Assembly (NCBI RefSeq): GCF_023805255.1 | Contig: NZ_JAMSCK010000009.1 | Location: 1 to 57,950, forward strand | Direction of reading: 5' to 3' | DNA length: 57,950 bases | Origin: Gramella jeungdoensis | Lineage (GTDB): Bacteria; Bacteroidota; Bacteroidia; Flavobacteriales; Flavobacteriaceae | Part shown: piece after piece, positions 27,114 through 35,532 of the stretch | Position numbering within the stretch: position 1 is the stretch's first letter | Layout of the letters: each line of letters opens with the position of its first letter | Position numbers and translations under genes: made by a program | Notes under the pieces: model-generated | Database searches by the model: none | What the model was told of the DNA's origin: nothing | What the model saw: only the letters and a program-made list of their open reading frames with translations

Positions 27114-28439
27114 TTATGCCTTAATACGTCCTTTTGGAACTCGCATTAATAGAATCACTCCGATTATAAAGAATACCACAAGAAATAAAATGGAGTTCCT
27201 GATGCTTCCTGTTATTTGAGCAACAAGGCCATACAGAAACATCCCTATCACAATACCTATCTTTTCCGATACGTCATAAAAACTAAAATAACTGGCAGTA
27301 TCCAGAGTATTTGGAGGCAGCATCTTGGAATAGGTAGAACGCGACAACGATTGGATACCTCCCATCACAAGCCCCACAGAAGCAGCGGCTATGTAAAACT
27401 GAACAGGAGTGGTAATGAAGTATGCATATCCACAGATCGCGATCCAGAAGAGATTAATCAGGATAAGAATTTTTATATCTCCATACCTGATAGCCAGTCG
27501 TGAAGTGAAAGTCGCACCGGCAACCGCAACCAGCTGGATGAGGAGGATACTAACAATAAGCCCGGTTGTAGGATCATCATCTCCCCACTCCAACTCCTCA
27601 ATCCCAAAGTAAGTGGCTACAAGCATAATGGTTTGCACAGCCATACTGTAAACAAAAAATGCTATCAGGTAACGTTTCAGTGACTTATTATGCTTTAAGG
27701 CTTCCCATATGCCTTTCAATTCTTTAAACCCATTGAATAAGACATTCCGGGTTAAACGCGCTTTTTTATTCCCTTTTGGTAAGTAGTAGTAAGTATACTG
27801 ACTGAATCCTATCCACCATACCCCGGTCAATACAAAAGACAAACGCGTAGGGAGTCCTTCATCTTTAAAGCCAAACCAATCATAATTGAGTATCATCAGA
27901 AGACAGAAAATCAAAAGAATAACACTACCAATATAACCAAGGGAGAAACCATAGGCACTGGCTTTATCCTGCTGTTCAGGATATGCAATATCTGGCAGGT
28001 AAGAATTATAAAATACAAGGCTGGCCCAGAATCCGATGAGCGCTAGAAAATAACAGAGTAACCCAAACCACAGAACCTCAAGATCGAACCAGAAAAGTCC
28101 GATACAGGAGATTCCTCCCAGGTAACAAAAGAATTTCAAAAAATTCTTTTTATTCCCAACATAATCGGCAATTCCGGAAAGGAAAGGACTCAATATGCTT
28201 ACAACCAGAAATGCCAATGCAGTTATATAGCTAATCAGCGCATCATTGTTGAAGTCATGCCCTAAAAAGTTAACGGTATCATCAAGAATTTTTCCGTCAC
28301 CAGACTTTACTATGGTCAGGGTCCCGTAAAAGATTGGAAATATTGCCGAAATAATAACAAGGCTGTAAACAGAGTTGGCCCAATCGTAAAAAGCCCAGGC
28401 TCTAATCAGCTTTTTACTTCCTTTAGGTAGATGCTTCAT
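27114..28439 (-). CDS. MFS transporter, UMF1/Atg22-like
   Basis: A 441-residue integral membrane protein with about 12 hydrophobic segments. The N-terminus contains WAFYDWANSVYS, the signature of the UMF1 (vacuole effluxer Atg22-like) branch of the major facilitator superfamily. Late conserved parts include GGIQSLSRSTYSKMLP, the usual second-half loop motif. The substrate is unknown; amino acids or peptides are suspected from the eukaryotic relatives. It starts 68 bases after the end of the M48 protease gene, separated by a terminator, so it is probably transcribed alone. Confidence 0.88.
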   Translation of the reverse strand: MKHLPKGSKKLIRAWAFYDWANSVYSLVIISAIFPIFYGTLTIVKSGDGKILDDTVNFLGHDFNNDALISYITALAFLVVSILSPFLSGIADYVGNKKNFLKFFCYLGGISCIGLFWFDLEVLWFGLLCYFLALIGFWASLVFYNSYLPDIAYPEQQDKASAYGFSLGYIGSVILLIFCLLMILNYDWFGFKDEGLPTRLSFVLTGVWWIGFSQYTYYYLPKGNKKARLTRNVLFNGFKELKGIWEALKHNKSLKRYLIAFFVYSMAVQTIMLVATYFGIEELEWGDDDPTTGLIVSILLIQLVAVAGATFTSRLAIRYGDIKILILINLFWIAICGYAYFITTPVQFYIAAASVGLVMGGIQSLSRSTYSKMLPPNTLDTASYFSFYDVSEKIGIVIGMFLYGLVAQITGSIRNSILFLVVFFIIGVILLMRVPKGRIKA

Positions 28440-28451
28440 GCCTTAAAAATA

Positions 28452-28478
28452 GAAAAAGCCGCTGAATACAGCGGCTCT
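28452..28478 (-). terminator. Intrinsic terminator of the M48 protease gene
   Basis: Stem AGCCGCTG/CAGCGGCT (28457-28464 with 28469-28476), four-base loop, with Ts on the minus strand. Confidence 0.8.
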
Positions 28479-28507
28479 TCAAATTTATTTTTATGCTATT
28501 TAGATAA

Positions 28508-29338
28508 CTAGTATTTGGTTACTCCATATTTCCTTGCTTCTGCTTTCGCCTCCGGAGCCCATTTTTCTAGGTTATTTATCCTTGTTTGGGTAGACGGGTG
28601 AGTACTCAGGAACTCAGGCGGTGCCTGTCCTCCGCTTTCCTGCTGCATTCTTCTCCAAAGATCGGCGGCTTCCGCCGGGTTGTACCCGGCTATTGCCATT
28701 AAAGTAAGCCCTATTCTATCTGCTTCGGTTTCATGGCTTCGGCTAAATGGAAGCATCACTCCTACTGTAGTTCCCAAACCATATGCCTGGGCAAATATTT
28801 GCTGGGTCTGTTCACTCTTTCCACTTAAAGCAATACTACCTGCTACGCCACCTAATTGCTGAAGTTGTGCAGCACTAATTCTCTGTGCACCATGATCGGC
28901 AAGGGCGTGGGCTACCTCGTGGGCCATTACCACAGCTACACCATCTTCTCCTGCACCTCCACCAGTGGCGATAGGCATAATTCCTGTAAAGAAGACCACT
29001 TTACCACCAGGCATCGCGAAAGCGTTCACCGCTTCATCCTTAACAAGGTTGAATTCCCATCTAAAATCATTCAGGAACCCCTGGTAACCGTTAGCATTAA
29101 GATATCTTTCTGCTGCAGTAACTATCTTGTTACCGGTTCTTTTTACCATCTCAGCTTCAGCAGTCCCTCTAACTACATCATTCTCTTCCAAAAACTGATC
29201 ATATTGAGCAAAAGATGCCGGGAATAACTGGTCATTACTTACGAAATTCAGGTTTTTCTCACCTGTAAATGGATTTGTCTTACAAGCTACTATTAAGAGT
29301 AAGACGCTTAGTCCTATAAATGTCTTTTTAAGCTTCAT
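28508..29338 (-). CDS. M48 family zinc metalloprotease, lipoprotein
   Basis: A 276-residue periplasmic or outer-membrane lipoprotein. The lipobox IVAC puts the lipid cysteine at 19. The zinc motif HEVAH is at 140-144 and the third ligand Glu is in SHETEADRIG (about 203). The C-terminus has the STHPSTQTRINNL motif usual in the BepA/LoiP/YcaL-like group, which takes part in outer-membrane protein quality control in other bacteria. There are no TPR repeats after the protease domain. A single gene, followed by its own terminator. Confidence 0.92.
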   Translation of the reverse strand: MKLKKTFIGLSVLLLIVACKTNPFTGEKNLNFVSNDQLFPASFAQYDQFLEENDVVRGTAEAEMVKRTGNKIVTAAERYLNANGYQGFLNDFRWEFNLVKDEAVNAFAMPGGKVVFFTGIMPIATGGGAGEDGVAVVMAHEVAHALADHGAQRISAAQLQQLGGVAGSIALSGKSEQTQQIFAQAYGLGTTVGVMLPFSRSHETEADRIGLTLMAIAGYNPAEAADLWRRMQQESGGQAPPEFLSTHPSTQTRINNLEKWAPEAKAEARKYGVTKY

Positions 29339-29488
29339 AATAATTGGTTTTAGTTACTTAAAAGTACGAAAGCTTGTTACTGGCTCTTTTCTGTTTAAGT
29401 ATGATTTAACAGTTAATAGTAATCCAAAAACAATACCATTATCGATCTTCGCAGTCGCAGAAAGGCTTTAGCACAACTTCAAAATTTT

Positions 29489-29496
29489 TAATTTTG
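29489..29496 (+). promoter_or_regulatory. -7 box candidate
   Basis: TAATTTTG fits TAnnTTTG and lies 31 bases before the start of the alpha/beta hydrolase gene. No TTG at -33. Confidence 0.35.
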
Positions 29497-29527
29497 AATC
29501 TGTCAAATAGGGCCGAATTCTTAAAAT

Positions 29528-30406
29528 ATGACTAAAGAAATCAAAGATAAATTACCGGTTCAACAGTTACTTGTTCCCGATTATATATTAAAAATCTCCA
29601 GGTTGCTTACCAAAGTCTCGCCTTTTTTGGCCAGTAGATTTGCAGCACGTTTATTCTTAACACCTTTTCGATATAAATTACCGGAGAGAGAAAGGGAAAT
29701 GTATGAAGAATCTGAGATCAAAAAGGAATTGGTACCCTCAATAAACAGGGAAATAGTAGAATATAAATACGGGGAAAGTAATAAAAAGGTCCTTTTAGTG
29801 CATGGCTGGAGTGGCCGGGGTACCCAACTCTCCAGGATTGCGGAAAAACTCAGGGAAAATGGATATTCTACCATTAGCTTTGATGCTCCCGGTCACGGGG
29901 AGGCCTCTGGTAAGATAAGTATGATGCCATTTTTTATCGAAGCGATTCATTACCTGGATCAAAAACACGGGCCTTTTGAGGCCCTGGTAGGTCACTCACT
30001 TGGAGGGATGTCATCCCTTAAGGCAATAAAAGAAGGCTTGAAAACCAAAAAACTGGTGGTTATTGGTACTGCTAACAGTGTAACTAAGATCACGAGAGAT
30101 TTTGCCGATAACATGAATATGAATCAGAAAGTTGCCAAAAGAATGAAAAAATATCTTGACACTAAATTTGGTCAAGATATGGACGATTATTCCGGTGCTG
30201 TTTCAGCCCGGGAAGTTGATGTTCCAACGCTGGTGATCCATGATGAAGAAGATGTAGACGTAAGCGTTAAAGATGCCTATGAAATTCATGATTCTCTAAA
30301 AAACAGCAAAATATATGTTACAAAAGGTCTTGGGCACCGCAGGATTCTTGGAAATACTGAGGTAATTAACAAAATCACAACTTTTATCACGGCACAATCT
30401 TTGTAA
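29528..30406 (+). CDS. Alpha/beta hydrolase
   Basis: A 292-residue cytoplasmic serine hydrolase. The core motifs are LVHGWSGRG (about 89-97, oxyanion hole), FDAPGHGEASG, the nucleophile elbow GHSLGG (about 157-162), Asp in HDEEDVDVS and His in GLGHRRILG. The substrate is unknown; general esterase or acyl-transfer activity is possible. Twenty-four bases after it starts the exported MsrB gene, so they may be cotranscribed. Confidence 0.85.
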   Translation: MTKEIKDKLPVQQLLVPDYILKISRLLTKVSPFLASRFAARLFLTPFRYKLPEREREMYEESEIKKELVPSINREIVEYKYGESNKKVLLVHGWSGRGTQLSRIAEKLRENGYSTISFDAPGHGEASGKISMMPFFIEAIHYLDQKHGPFEALVGHSLGGMSSLKAIKEGLKTKKLVVIGTANSVTKITRDFADNMNMNQKVAKRMKKYLDTKFGQDMDDYSGAVSAREVDVPTLVIHDEEDVDVSVKDAYEIHDSLKNSKIYVTKGLGHRRILGNTEVINKITTFITAQSL

Positions 30407-30430
30407 TTTTATCAAAAAGTAAAGATTGCT

Positions 30431-30919
30431 ATGAAAAAGTTATTGCTACTCACGTTACTTTCCATTATTCTTATTAGTTGCAACGGAAATGCTCAAAAAG
30501 ATTCCAAAAAAGAAACTGAAGAATTTGAAGTTTCAAAAACCGAAGAGCAATGGAAGCAGGAGCTTACCCCAGCCGAATTTGCTGTGTTAAGAAAAGCGGA
30601 AACCGAGAGACCTTTTTCAAGTGAACTCAACAATGTTAAAGAACCAGGAACTTTTGTATGTGCAGCCTGTGGAAATGAACTGTACAAAACAAAAAATAAA
30701 TTTGACAGCGGTACCGGCTGGCCCAGTTTTGACCGTGCTATAGATGGAGGTGTAGCTTATGGAAGCGATACCAAACTTGGATTTCAGAGGGACGAGGTCC
30801 ACTGCGCGAGATGTGGTGGTCACCTTGGTCATGTCTTTGACGATGGTCCCAGAGAGACTACAGGAAAAAGACACTGTATAAATGGAGTGGCTATGGACTT
30901 TATTCCAGAAAAAAAATAA
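30431..30919 (+). CDS. msrB: Peptide-methionine (R)-S-oxide reductase, lipoprotein form
   Basis: Repairs R-methionine sulfoxide in proteins. A 162-residue MsrB with a lipoprotein signal (LISC, Cys17), so placed in the periplasm or outer membrane. The zinc ligands are in CAACG and CARCGG; substrate motifs TGWPSFDRA and GHLGHVFDDG are complete. The catalytic Cys is in RHCINGVAMDF (about 147), where most MsrB have RYCINS. The reducing partner is not encoded nearby. One base separates it from a second MsrB gene for the cytoplasm. Confidence 0.93.
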   Translation: MKKLLLLTLLSIILISCNGNAQKDSKKETEEFEVSKTEEQWKQELTPAEFAVLRKAETERPFSSELNNVKEPGTFVCAACGNELYKTKNKFDSGTGWPSFDRAIDGGVAYGSDTKLGFQRDEVHCARCGGHLGHVFDDGPRETTGKRHCINGVAMDFIPEKK

Positions 30920-30920
30920 A

Positions 30921-31313
30921 ATGAAAAAATATAAAGTAGAAAAGACCGAGGAGGAATGGAAAAAACAGCTCTCTCCTGAGAAGTACCGAATCCTTAGAGA
31001 AAAAGGAACAGAAGTTCCTCATTCGGGAGAATATAATCTGCATTTCGAAGATGGTATTTACAAATGTGCTGCCTGTGGGGAACAACTTTTTGAAAGCGAT
31101 TCCAAGTTTGAAAGCGGGTGTGGATGGCCGAGTTTTGACGATGCCATAGAAGGAAAAATTGAATATGTTCAGGACAGAAGTTTTGGAATGATACGTACTG
31201 AAATCCTCTGTTCTACCTGCGGAAGTCATCTTGGCCACGTTTTTGATGATGGACCTACAGATACTGGTCAGCGCTATTGCGTGAACTCGGCCAGTATAGA
31301 GTTTAATAAATAA
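30921..31313 (+). CDS. msrB: Peptide-methionine (R)-S-oxide reductase, cytosolic form
   Basis: A second MsrB, 130 residues, with no signal peptide. The zinc ligands are in CAACGE and CSTCGS; the substrate motif GCGWPSFDDA and GHLGHVFDDG are present; the catalytic Cys is in RYCVNSASIEF. I use ATG 30921, one base after the preceding stop (TAA-A-ATG); a longer in-frame start inside the first MsrB gene adds 13 residues without family similarity. The gene is clearly a paralogue of its neighbour, from an old duplication with later targeting to two compartments. Confidence 0.93.
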   Translation: MKKYKVEKTEEEWKKQLSPEKYRILREKGTEVPHSGEYNLHFEDGIYKCAACGEQLFESDSKFESGCGWPSFDDAIEGKIEYVQDRSFGMIRTEILCSTCGSHLGHVFDDGPTDTGQRYCVNSASIEFNK

Positions 31314-31328
31314 CTAAAATCTATAATT

Positions 31329-31850
31329 ATGAAAAGAATATTATCTATTTTAATCTTAGCCAGCATATTTCTTGTTTCCTGTGAAGGAGATCCTGGGCCA
31401 CAAGGTCCTAAGGGCGAAGATGGGCTTAACATTGTAGGTCAGACTTTTGAAGCAACGGTTGATCTTGCCGCTCCGGACTATTCGGTATTTGTTGAAATAC
31501 CTTCGTCTGTTGAGGTTCTTGATTCAGATGTGATCCTGGTATATCTCCTGGAAAGCGTTGAGGATGGAGCCGATGTTTGGAGTCTTCTTCCACAAACCTT
31601 TTATTTGGAAGACGGAGAGGTACAGTACAATTACAATCACACAACTTTTGATGTAAACGTCTATTTACATGGAACAGTGGATCTCAATGATCTTGGTCCG
31701 GAATTCACAGACGACCAAACATTTAGAATGGTTGTGGTACCTTCAGATTTTGCTCTGGATTCTAATATAGATGTAAGTAATTATCAATCGGTTAAGGCTG
31801 CATTAAATCTTTCCGAAAAAAATATAACCACGGCTAAAGTCCAGAATTGA
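31329..31850 (+). CDS. Collagen-like hypothetical lipoprotein
   Basis: A 173-residue lipoprotein, lipid cysteine 18 (LVSC) directly followed by a short collagen-like Gly-X-Y run (about 20-32, GDPGPQGPKGEDG) and then a beta-rich domain of about 130 residues of unknown function. The collagen-like stretch has only four to five triplets and is probably a linker. Many Bacteroidota encode small lipoproteins of this pattern; their job is not known. It is 15 bases after the second MsrB gene and likely shares its transcript, ending in a strong terminator. Confidence 0.8.
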   Translation: MKRILSILILASIFLVSCEGDPGPQGPKGEDGLNIVGQTFEATVDLAAPDYSVFVEIPSSVEVLDSDVILVYLLESVEDGADVWSLLPQTFYLEDGEVQYNYNHTTFDVNVYLHGTVDLNDLGPEFTDDQTFRMVVVPSDFALDSNIDVSNYQSVKAALNLSEKNITTAKVQN

Positions 31851-31874
31851 TAAAAAGTTTTTAGCCCAAGCATT

Positions 31875-31904
31875 AGCCTGTCTCAACCAGACAGGCTTTT
31901 TTAT
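31875..31904 (+). terminator. Intrinsic terminator
   Basis: Stem AGCCTGTCT/AGACAGGCT (31875-31883 with 31889-31897), five-base loop, six Ts. It ends the MsrB/lipoprotein unit. Confidence 0.85.
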
Positions 31905-31991
31905 GCCTTCATCTCTCCTTCTCTTCCTTTCAGTTTAAGCTTAAATTGTTTAAATTCGCAACTTCTGTAACCGATTCAAAATATACCGAAT

Positions 31992-33383
31992 ATGAGTAAA
32001 TATGATATAATAGTTTTAGGTAGTGGCCCGGGCGGATATGTAACTGCCATTAGAGCCTCACAACTGGGTTTTAAAACCGCGATCATCGAAAAAGAAAATC
32101 TGGGAGGCGTATGTCTTAACTGGGGATGTATTCCTACCAAGGCCCTTCTTAAAAGCGCCGAGGTTTTTGACTATCTGAAACATGCGGAAGATTACGGACT
32201 AAAACTGGAAAAAGCAGATAAGGATTTTGGAGCGGTTATAAAGCGCAGCCGTAATGTAGCTGATGGCATGAGCAAAGGAGTTCAGTTCCTTATGAAGAAG
32301 AATAAAATTGATGTGATCAATGGCTTTGGTAAACTAAAACAGGGAAAGAAAGTTGAAGTTACCGATAAGGATGATAAGAAAAAGGAATATTCTGCAGACC
32401 ATATTATTGTCGCTACCGGAGCACGTTCAAGAGAGCTACCTAACCTGAAGCAGGACGGTAAGACCGTAATAGGTTATCGTGAGGCAATGAGCCTTGAGAA
32501 GCAGCCTAAGAAAATGATCGTGGTTGGATCTGGAGCAATTGGTGTTGAATTCGCCCATTTCTACAATGCAATGGGAACCGAGGTGACTGTTGTGGAATTC
32601 CTTCCAAACCTGGTGCCACTGGAAGATGAAGAAGTATCAAAACAATTTGAACGCAGCGTGAAGAAAGCCGGGATCAAGGTGATGACCAATTCTTCTGTAG
32701 AAAGCGTTGAAAAATCAGGAAATAAAGTAAAGGCGAAGGTTAAGACCAAGAAAGGAGAAGAAACTCTTGAAGCAGACGTTGTACTTTCAGCTGTTGGTAT
32801 CAAAACCAATATTGAAAATATAGGCCTTGAAGAACTTGGTATCAAAACCGAAAAAGATAAGATCGTTGTTAACGATTTCTACCAGACAAATGTAAAAGGA
32901 ATTTATGCGATAGGAGATGTGGTTCATGGACCTGCTCTTGCTCACGTAGCTTCTGCTGAAGGTATTATCACTGTAGAGAAAATAAAGGGAATGGATGTTC
33001 AGCCGCTTGACTACGGAAACATCCCAGCATGTACCTATGCAACTCCTGAAATCGCCTCAGTAGGAATGACGGAGAAACAGGCTAAAGAAGCCGGTTACGA
33101 GCTTAAGGTTGGTAAATTCCCATTCTCTGCTTCCGGTAAGGCCAAGGCTGCTGGAAAATCTGACGGATTCGTAAAAGTGATCTTCGATGCTAAATATGGA
33201 GAATGGCTTGGTTGCCACATGATCGGTGCTGGTGTTACCGATATGATCGCTGAAGCCGTTCTTGGTAGAAAACTGGAGACTACCGGTCATGAAGTACTAA
33301 AAGCCGTTCACCCGCACCCAACAATGAGTGAGGCAGTAATGGAAGCAGTGGCTGATGCTTATGATGAAGTAATTCACTTATAG
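31992..33383 (+). CDS. lpd: Dihydrolipoyl dehydrogenase
   Basis: The E3 flavoprotein of 2-oxo acid dehydrogenase complexes, 463 residues. The FAD motif GSGPGG is at 10-15, the redox disulfide in GGVCLNWGCIPTK (Cys41 and Cys46), the NAD site in GSGAIGVEFA, a second FAD site in GIYAIGDVV, and the catalytic His in AVHPHPTMSEA. No E1/E2 genes are adjacent, so it may serve several complexes. A single gene; the TAG stop is the first TAG of a tandem TAGACTT array. Confidence 0.95.
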   Translation: MSKYDIIVLGSGPGGYVTAIRASQLGFKTAIIEKENLGGVCLNWGCIPTKALLKSAEVFDYLKHAEDYGLKLEKADKDFGAVIKRSRNVADGMSKGVQFLMKKNKIDVINGFGKLKQGKKVEVTDKDDKKKEYSADHIIVATGARSRELPNLKQDGKTVIGYREAMSLEKQPKKMIVVGSGAIGVEFAHFYNAMGTEVTVVEFLPNLVPLEDEEVSKQFERSVKKAGIKVMTNSSVESVEKSGNKVKAKVKTKKGEETLEADVVLSAVGIKTNIENIGLEELGIKTEKDKIVVNDFYQTNVKGIYAIGDVVHGPALAHVASAEGIITVEKIKGMDVQPLDYGNIPACTYATPEIASVGMTEKQAKEAGYELKVGKFPFSASGKAKAAGKSDGFVKVIFDAKYGEWLGCHMIGAGVTDMIAEAVLGRKLETTGHEVLKAVHPHPTMSEAVMEAVADAYDEVIHL

Positions 33384-33426
33384 ACTTTAGACTTTAGACT
33401 TTAGACTTTAGACTTTAGACTTTAGA
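33381..33426. repeat. Tandem 7-bp repeat TAGACTT
   Basis: Six full units of TAGACTT followed by TAGA, starting exactly at the lpd stop codon. The unit is short and perfect, so its copy number may vary between strains. Since the stop codon is the first unit, a change in copy number would not alter the protein. Confidence 0.9.
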
Positions 33427-33433
33427 AATATTA

Positions 33434-33470
33434 AAAAATCCTGTATTGATTCAAATGCAGGATTTTTTTA
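33434..33470 (+). terminator. Intrinsic terminator of lpd
   Basis: Arms AATCCTG/CAGGATT extended inward by a wobble pair and A-T pairs, preceded by As and followed by seven Ts. Confidence 0.75.
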
Positions 33471-33503
33471 TTTTTCATTAATCACAAACTTAGTCTTGAG
33501 TAA

Positions 33504-33565
33504 TGTCATCCTGAACTAGTTTCAGGATCTTTTAAGAGAGAAGCTGAAACGAGTTCAGCTGGACA
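33504..33565. repeat. REP-like palindromic element
   Basis: The two arms 33504-33530 and 33538-33565 are imperfect inverted copies (TGTC..., CTGAACTAGTTTCAG against CTGAAACGAGTTCAG, ...GACA), and each also contains its own small palindrome. This matches REP elements with 'TGTCATCCTGAA' ends that I recall from many Bacteroidota genomes. It lies between the convergent lpd and Dph6-like genes. Confidence 0.7.
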
Positions 33566-33581
33566 AATCGTTTCTGGTTTT

Positions 33582-34274
33582 TTATTCAGGTAGCAAATCA
33601 CAATAACAAAATCTATTATCCCATTTATCAGCTTCAGAATCATAGGTTTTTATATGCTTCTCTCCTATTTTAAAATTCACAGGATGGGTAAAAATCGGTC
33701 CGTCGAAAACAAAGGTGTGAAATTCTCCGTTTTCACCACAGGGATCAACATTGGCAGGTAGGTCTTTTAGAAAATCACTATCGATAACTCTTCCGCAGAA
33801 ACTATCGTCCAGGTATTTTGAATTGGTACAAACCACAATCGCCTTAAACCCCAGATCAAGGAATTCCCGCATAAGCTTCGCTGTATCTTTCTGCCATAAA
33901 GGAAATACACATTCTAAGCCTATGCTTTTCAGTTGCTGCTCTCTATACTCCCTCAGGTCTTCAAGAAAAATGTCTCCAAAGACGCTATGGGTGAAGCCTT
34001 CCTTTTTGAGTTTCAGACATTCTTCTTCCATCACCTTGTTATAGGTTTCCAGTGAAGTGTCTGTAGAAAGGTCAGCGATATGCAAAGGCAAACCTATGCA
34101 TTCAACCTGCTTAAGGAGCAAATCTTTCCTCAGTCCGTGCATGGAAACTCTCTGATGGGTATCACTTAAGGTCGTAAAGAGTTTTTCCACACTGTATTCA
34201 TCTTCATGCTGTACATGATATAATGCCATGGCAGAATCTTTCCCACTGCTCCAGTTTAACCAGGCTTTTTTCAT
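33582..34274 (-). CDS. Dph6-related ATP-pyrophosphatase (diphthine-ammonia-ligase-like)
   Basis: A 230-residue cytosolic protein of the PP-loop ATP-pyrophosphatase family: SSGKDSAM (about 9-16) binds ATP, and GEFHTFVFDGP near the C-terminus is the second family motif. In eukaryotes and archaea the family amidates diphthine on EF2, but bacteria lack that modification, so the substrate here is unknown. The start ATG overlaps the aroQ stop (TAATG), so the two genes are translationally coupled. Confidence 0.85.
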   Translation of the reverse strand: MKKAWLNWSSGKDSAMALYHVQHEDEYSVEKLFTTLSDTHQRVSMHGLRKDLLLKQVECIGLPLHIADLSTDTSLETYNKVMEEECLKLKKEGFTHSVFGDIFLEDLREYREQQLKSIGLECVFPLWQKDTAKLMREFLDLGFKAIVVCTNSKYLDDSFCGRVIDSDFLKDLPANVDPCGENGEFHTFVFDGPIFTHPVNFKIGEKHIKTYDSEADKWDNRFCYCDLLPE

Positions 34275-34696
34275 TAGGATTTATCAAGAAAACTCTGGAT
34301 AGCCAGATCGTAACTCTGCAATCCGAAACCTATGATCACCCCTTTAGTGCCAGGGGAAATATAAGATTTATGCCTAAAATCTTCTCTTGAAAAGGTATTG
34401 GAAATATGCACTTCTACAACAGGAACCTCAATAGCCTTCACAGCATCTCCAATGCCCACGGAAGTATGTGTATAGGCGGCAGCATTTAGAATGACACCGT
34501 CAAACTCTCCTATAGACTCGTGTAATTTATCGATTAATTCACCTTCGATATTGCTTTGACAATAAGAAAGTTCAACATTTCTGAATTTGAACTGTAGTTC
34601 TGAGAAATATTCTTCAAAACTTCGATGGCCGTATGTTTCCGGTTCCCTCTTACCTAGCAGATTCAGGTTAGGACCATTTATAATAATCAGTTTCAT
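34274..34696 (-). CDS. aroQ: 3-dehydroquinate dehydratase, type II
   Basis: Third step of the shikimate pathway. A 140-residue type II enzyme with the N-terminal INGPNLNLLGKREPETYG (the flexible Arg/Tyr lid), the substrate site NAAAYTHTS and the catalytic His in EVHISN. Coupled to the Dph6-like gene by a one-base overlap. Three outer-membrane barrel genes separate it from xerD, with which it is often paired in this family. Confidence 0.95.
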   Translation of the reverse strand: MKLIIINGPNLNLLGKREPETYGHRSFEEYFSELQFKFRNVELSYCQSNIEGELIDKLHESIGEFDGVILNAAAYTHTSVGIGDAVKAIEVPVVEVHISNTFSREDFRHKSYISPGTKGVIIGFGLQSYDLAIQSFLDKS

Positions 34697-34723
34697 AGAA
34701 TAAAGGTATTAAAATTAAGGCAT

Positions 34724-34752
34724 AAAAAAAGCGGAAGGCATGCTTCCGCTTT
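34724..34752 (-). terminator. Intrinsic terminator of the first barrel gene
   Basis: Stem AGCGGAAG/CTTCCGCT (34730-34737 with 34743-34750), with a run of Ts on the minus strand. The stem sequence is similar to that of the next terminator at 35484. Confidence 0.8.
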
Positions 34753-34771
34753 AACTTTATACAAGTTATTT

Positions 34772-35383
34772 CTAGAACATGTATCCAACAGAAAACTGGA
34801 ATACATTATTCTGCTGACTATAATCTGAATCGTCATCGTCATTAATGTCTGAAATACCCAGAACATAACGAGCATTAAAAAACAGTCCCATATCGAGTTT
34901 ATATCCCAGACCTCCGGCCACGCCAAAGTCAATATCGTTCATAAACTCTTTCACATCTTCAGTTCCTGAAATAGTTTCTCCACCAAAAGATTCCTCATAT
35001 TCCAATTCAGCATTTGTCAAGAAGCCTATTTGAGGTCCAAGATGAGCGCTGAATCCTGGCGAGAATATATATTTAGCCAGAATAGGAACGTTAATATAAT
35101 CCAGCTTCAATTCTCCTTTAGCTGTAAAGCCGCTTTCTGAATCTTCGGCTTTAGCTCCCTGGCTTGAATAGAGAACTTCAGGCTGAATTCCAAATTGATC
35201 TGTGAACATTAATTCTGCCAAAACTCCAACATGGAAACTTGTTCTTCCATCAGCATCCTCCGTATCATCCCCTCCAATTGAAGCGAAATTTACACCTGCC
35301 TTAACTCCAAAATGCGATTCCTGGGAATTCACAGAATAGATGGCACAAAAGATTATGGCCAAAGCCAAAATTAATTTTTTCAT
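34772..35383 (-). CDS. Outer-membrane beta-barrel protein (PorT-like family)
   Basis: A 203-residue outer-membrane protein: a signal peptide to about residue 20 (SVNSQ) and about eight predicted amphipathic strands, starting FGVKAGVNFASIGGD and ending FQFSVGYMF with the aromatic C-terminal residue used by the BAM complex. QPEVLYSSQG, LDYINVPILAKY and GPQIGFL are typical of the family. An acidic loop (DDDDSD) is near the C-terminus. It is paralogous to the third barrel gene (36130-36723), whose motifs align along the full length. No function is known for this group. Confidence 0.85.
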   Translation of the reverse strand: MKKLILALAIIFCAIYSVNSQESHFGVKAGVNFASIGGDDTEDADGRTSFHVGVLAELMFTDQFGIQPEVLYSSQGAKAEDSESGFTAKGELKLDYINVPILAKYIFSPGFSAHLGPQIGFLTNAELEYEESFGGETISGTEDVKEFMNDIDFGVAGGLGYKLDMGLFFNARYVLGISDINDDDDSDYSQQNNVFQFSVGYMF

Positions 35384-35480
35384 AATGGGATTTTTAATTG
35401 GTTAATTAAAATAAATATATCACAAAACACTGTATGATAATAACTTATAAATAAATAAAGGGGGAAATTCCCTTCAACTA

Positions 35481-35511
35481 AAAAAAGCGGAAGCTTACAC
35501 CTCCGCTTTAA
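35481..35511 (-). terminator. Intrinsic terminator of the second barrel gene
   Basis: Arms AAAGCGGA/TCCGCTTT (35484-35491 with 35502-35509), ten-base loop, and Ts on the minus strand. Confidence 0.75.
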
Positions 35512-35532
35512 AAAATAAGTGCTAAACTTAAA

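Noticed and set aside
33381-33426. Possible CRISPR array
   Set aside because: The units are 7 bp with no spacers, and there are no cas genes; it is a plain tandem repeat.
33582-34274. A true diphthamide pathway gene
   Set aside because: Bacteria have no diphthamide on EF-G; only the ATP-pyrophosphatase fold can be claimed.
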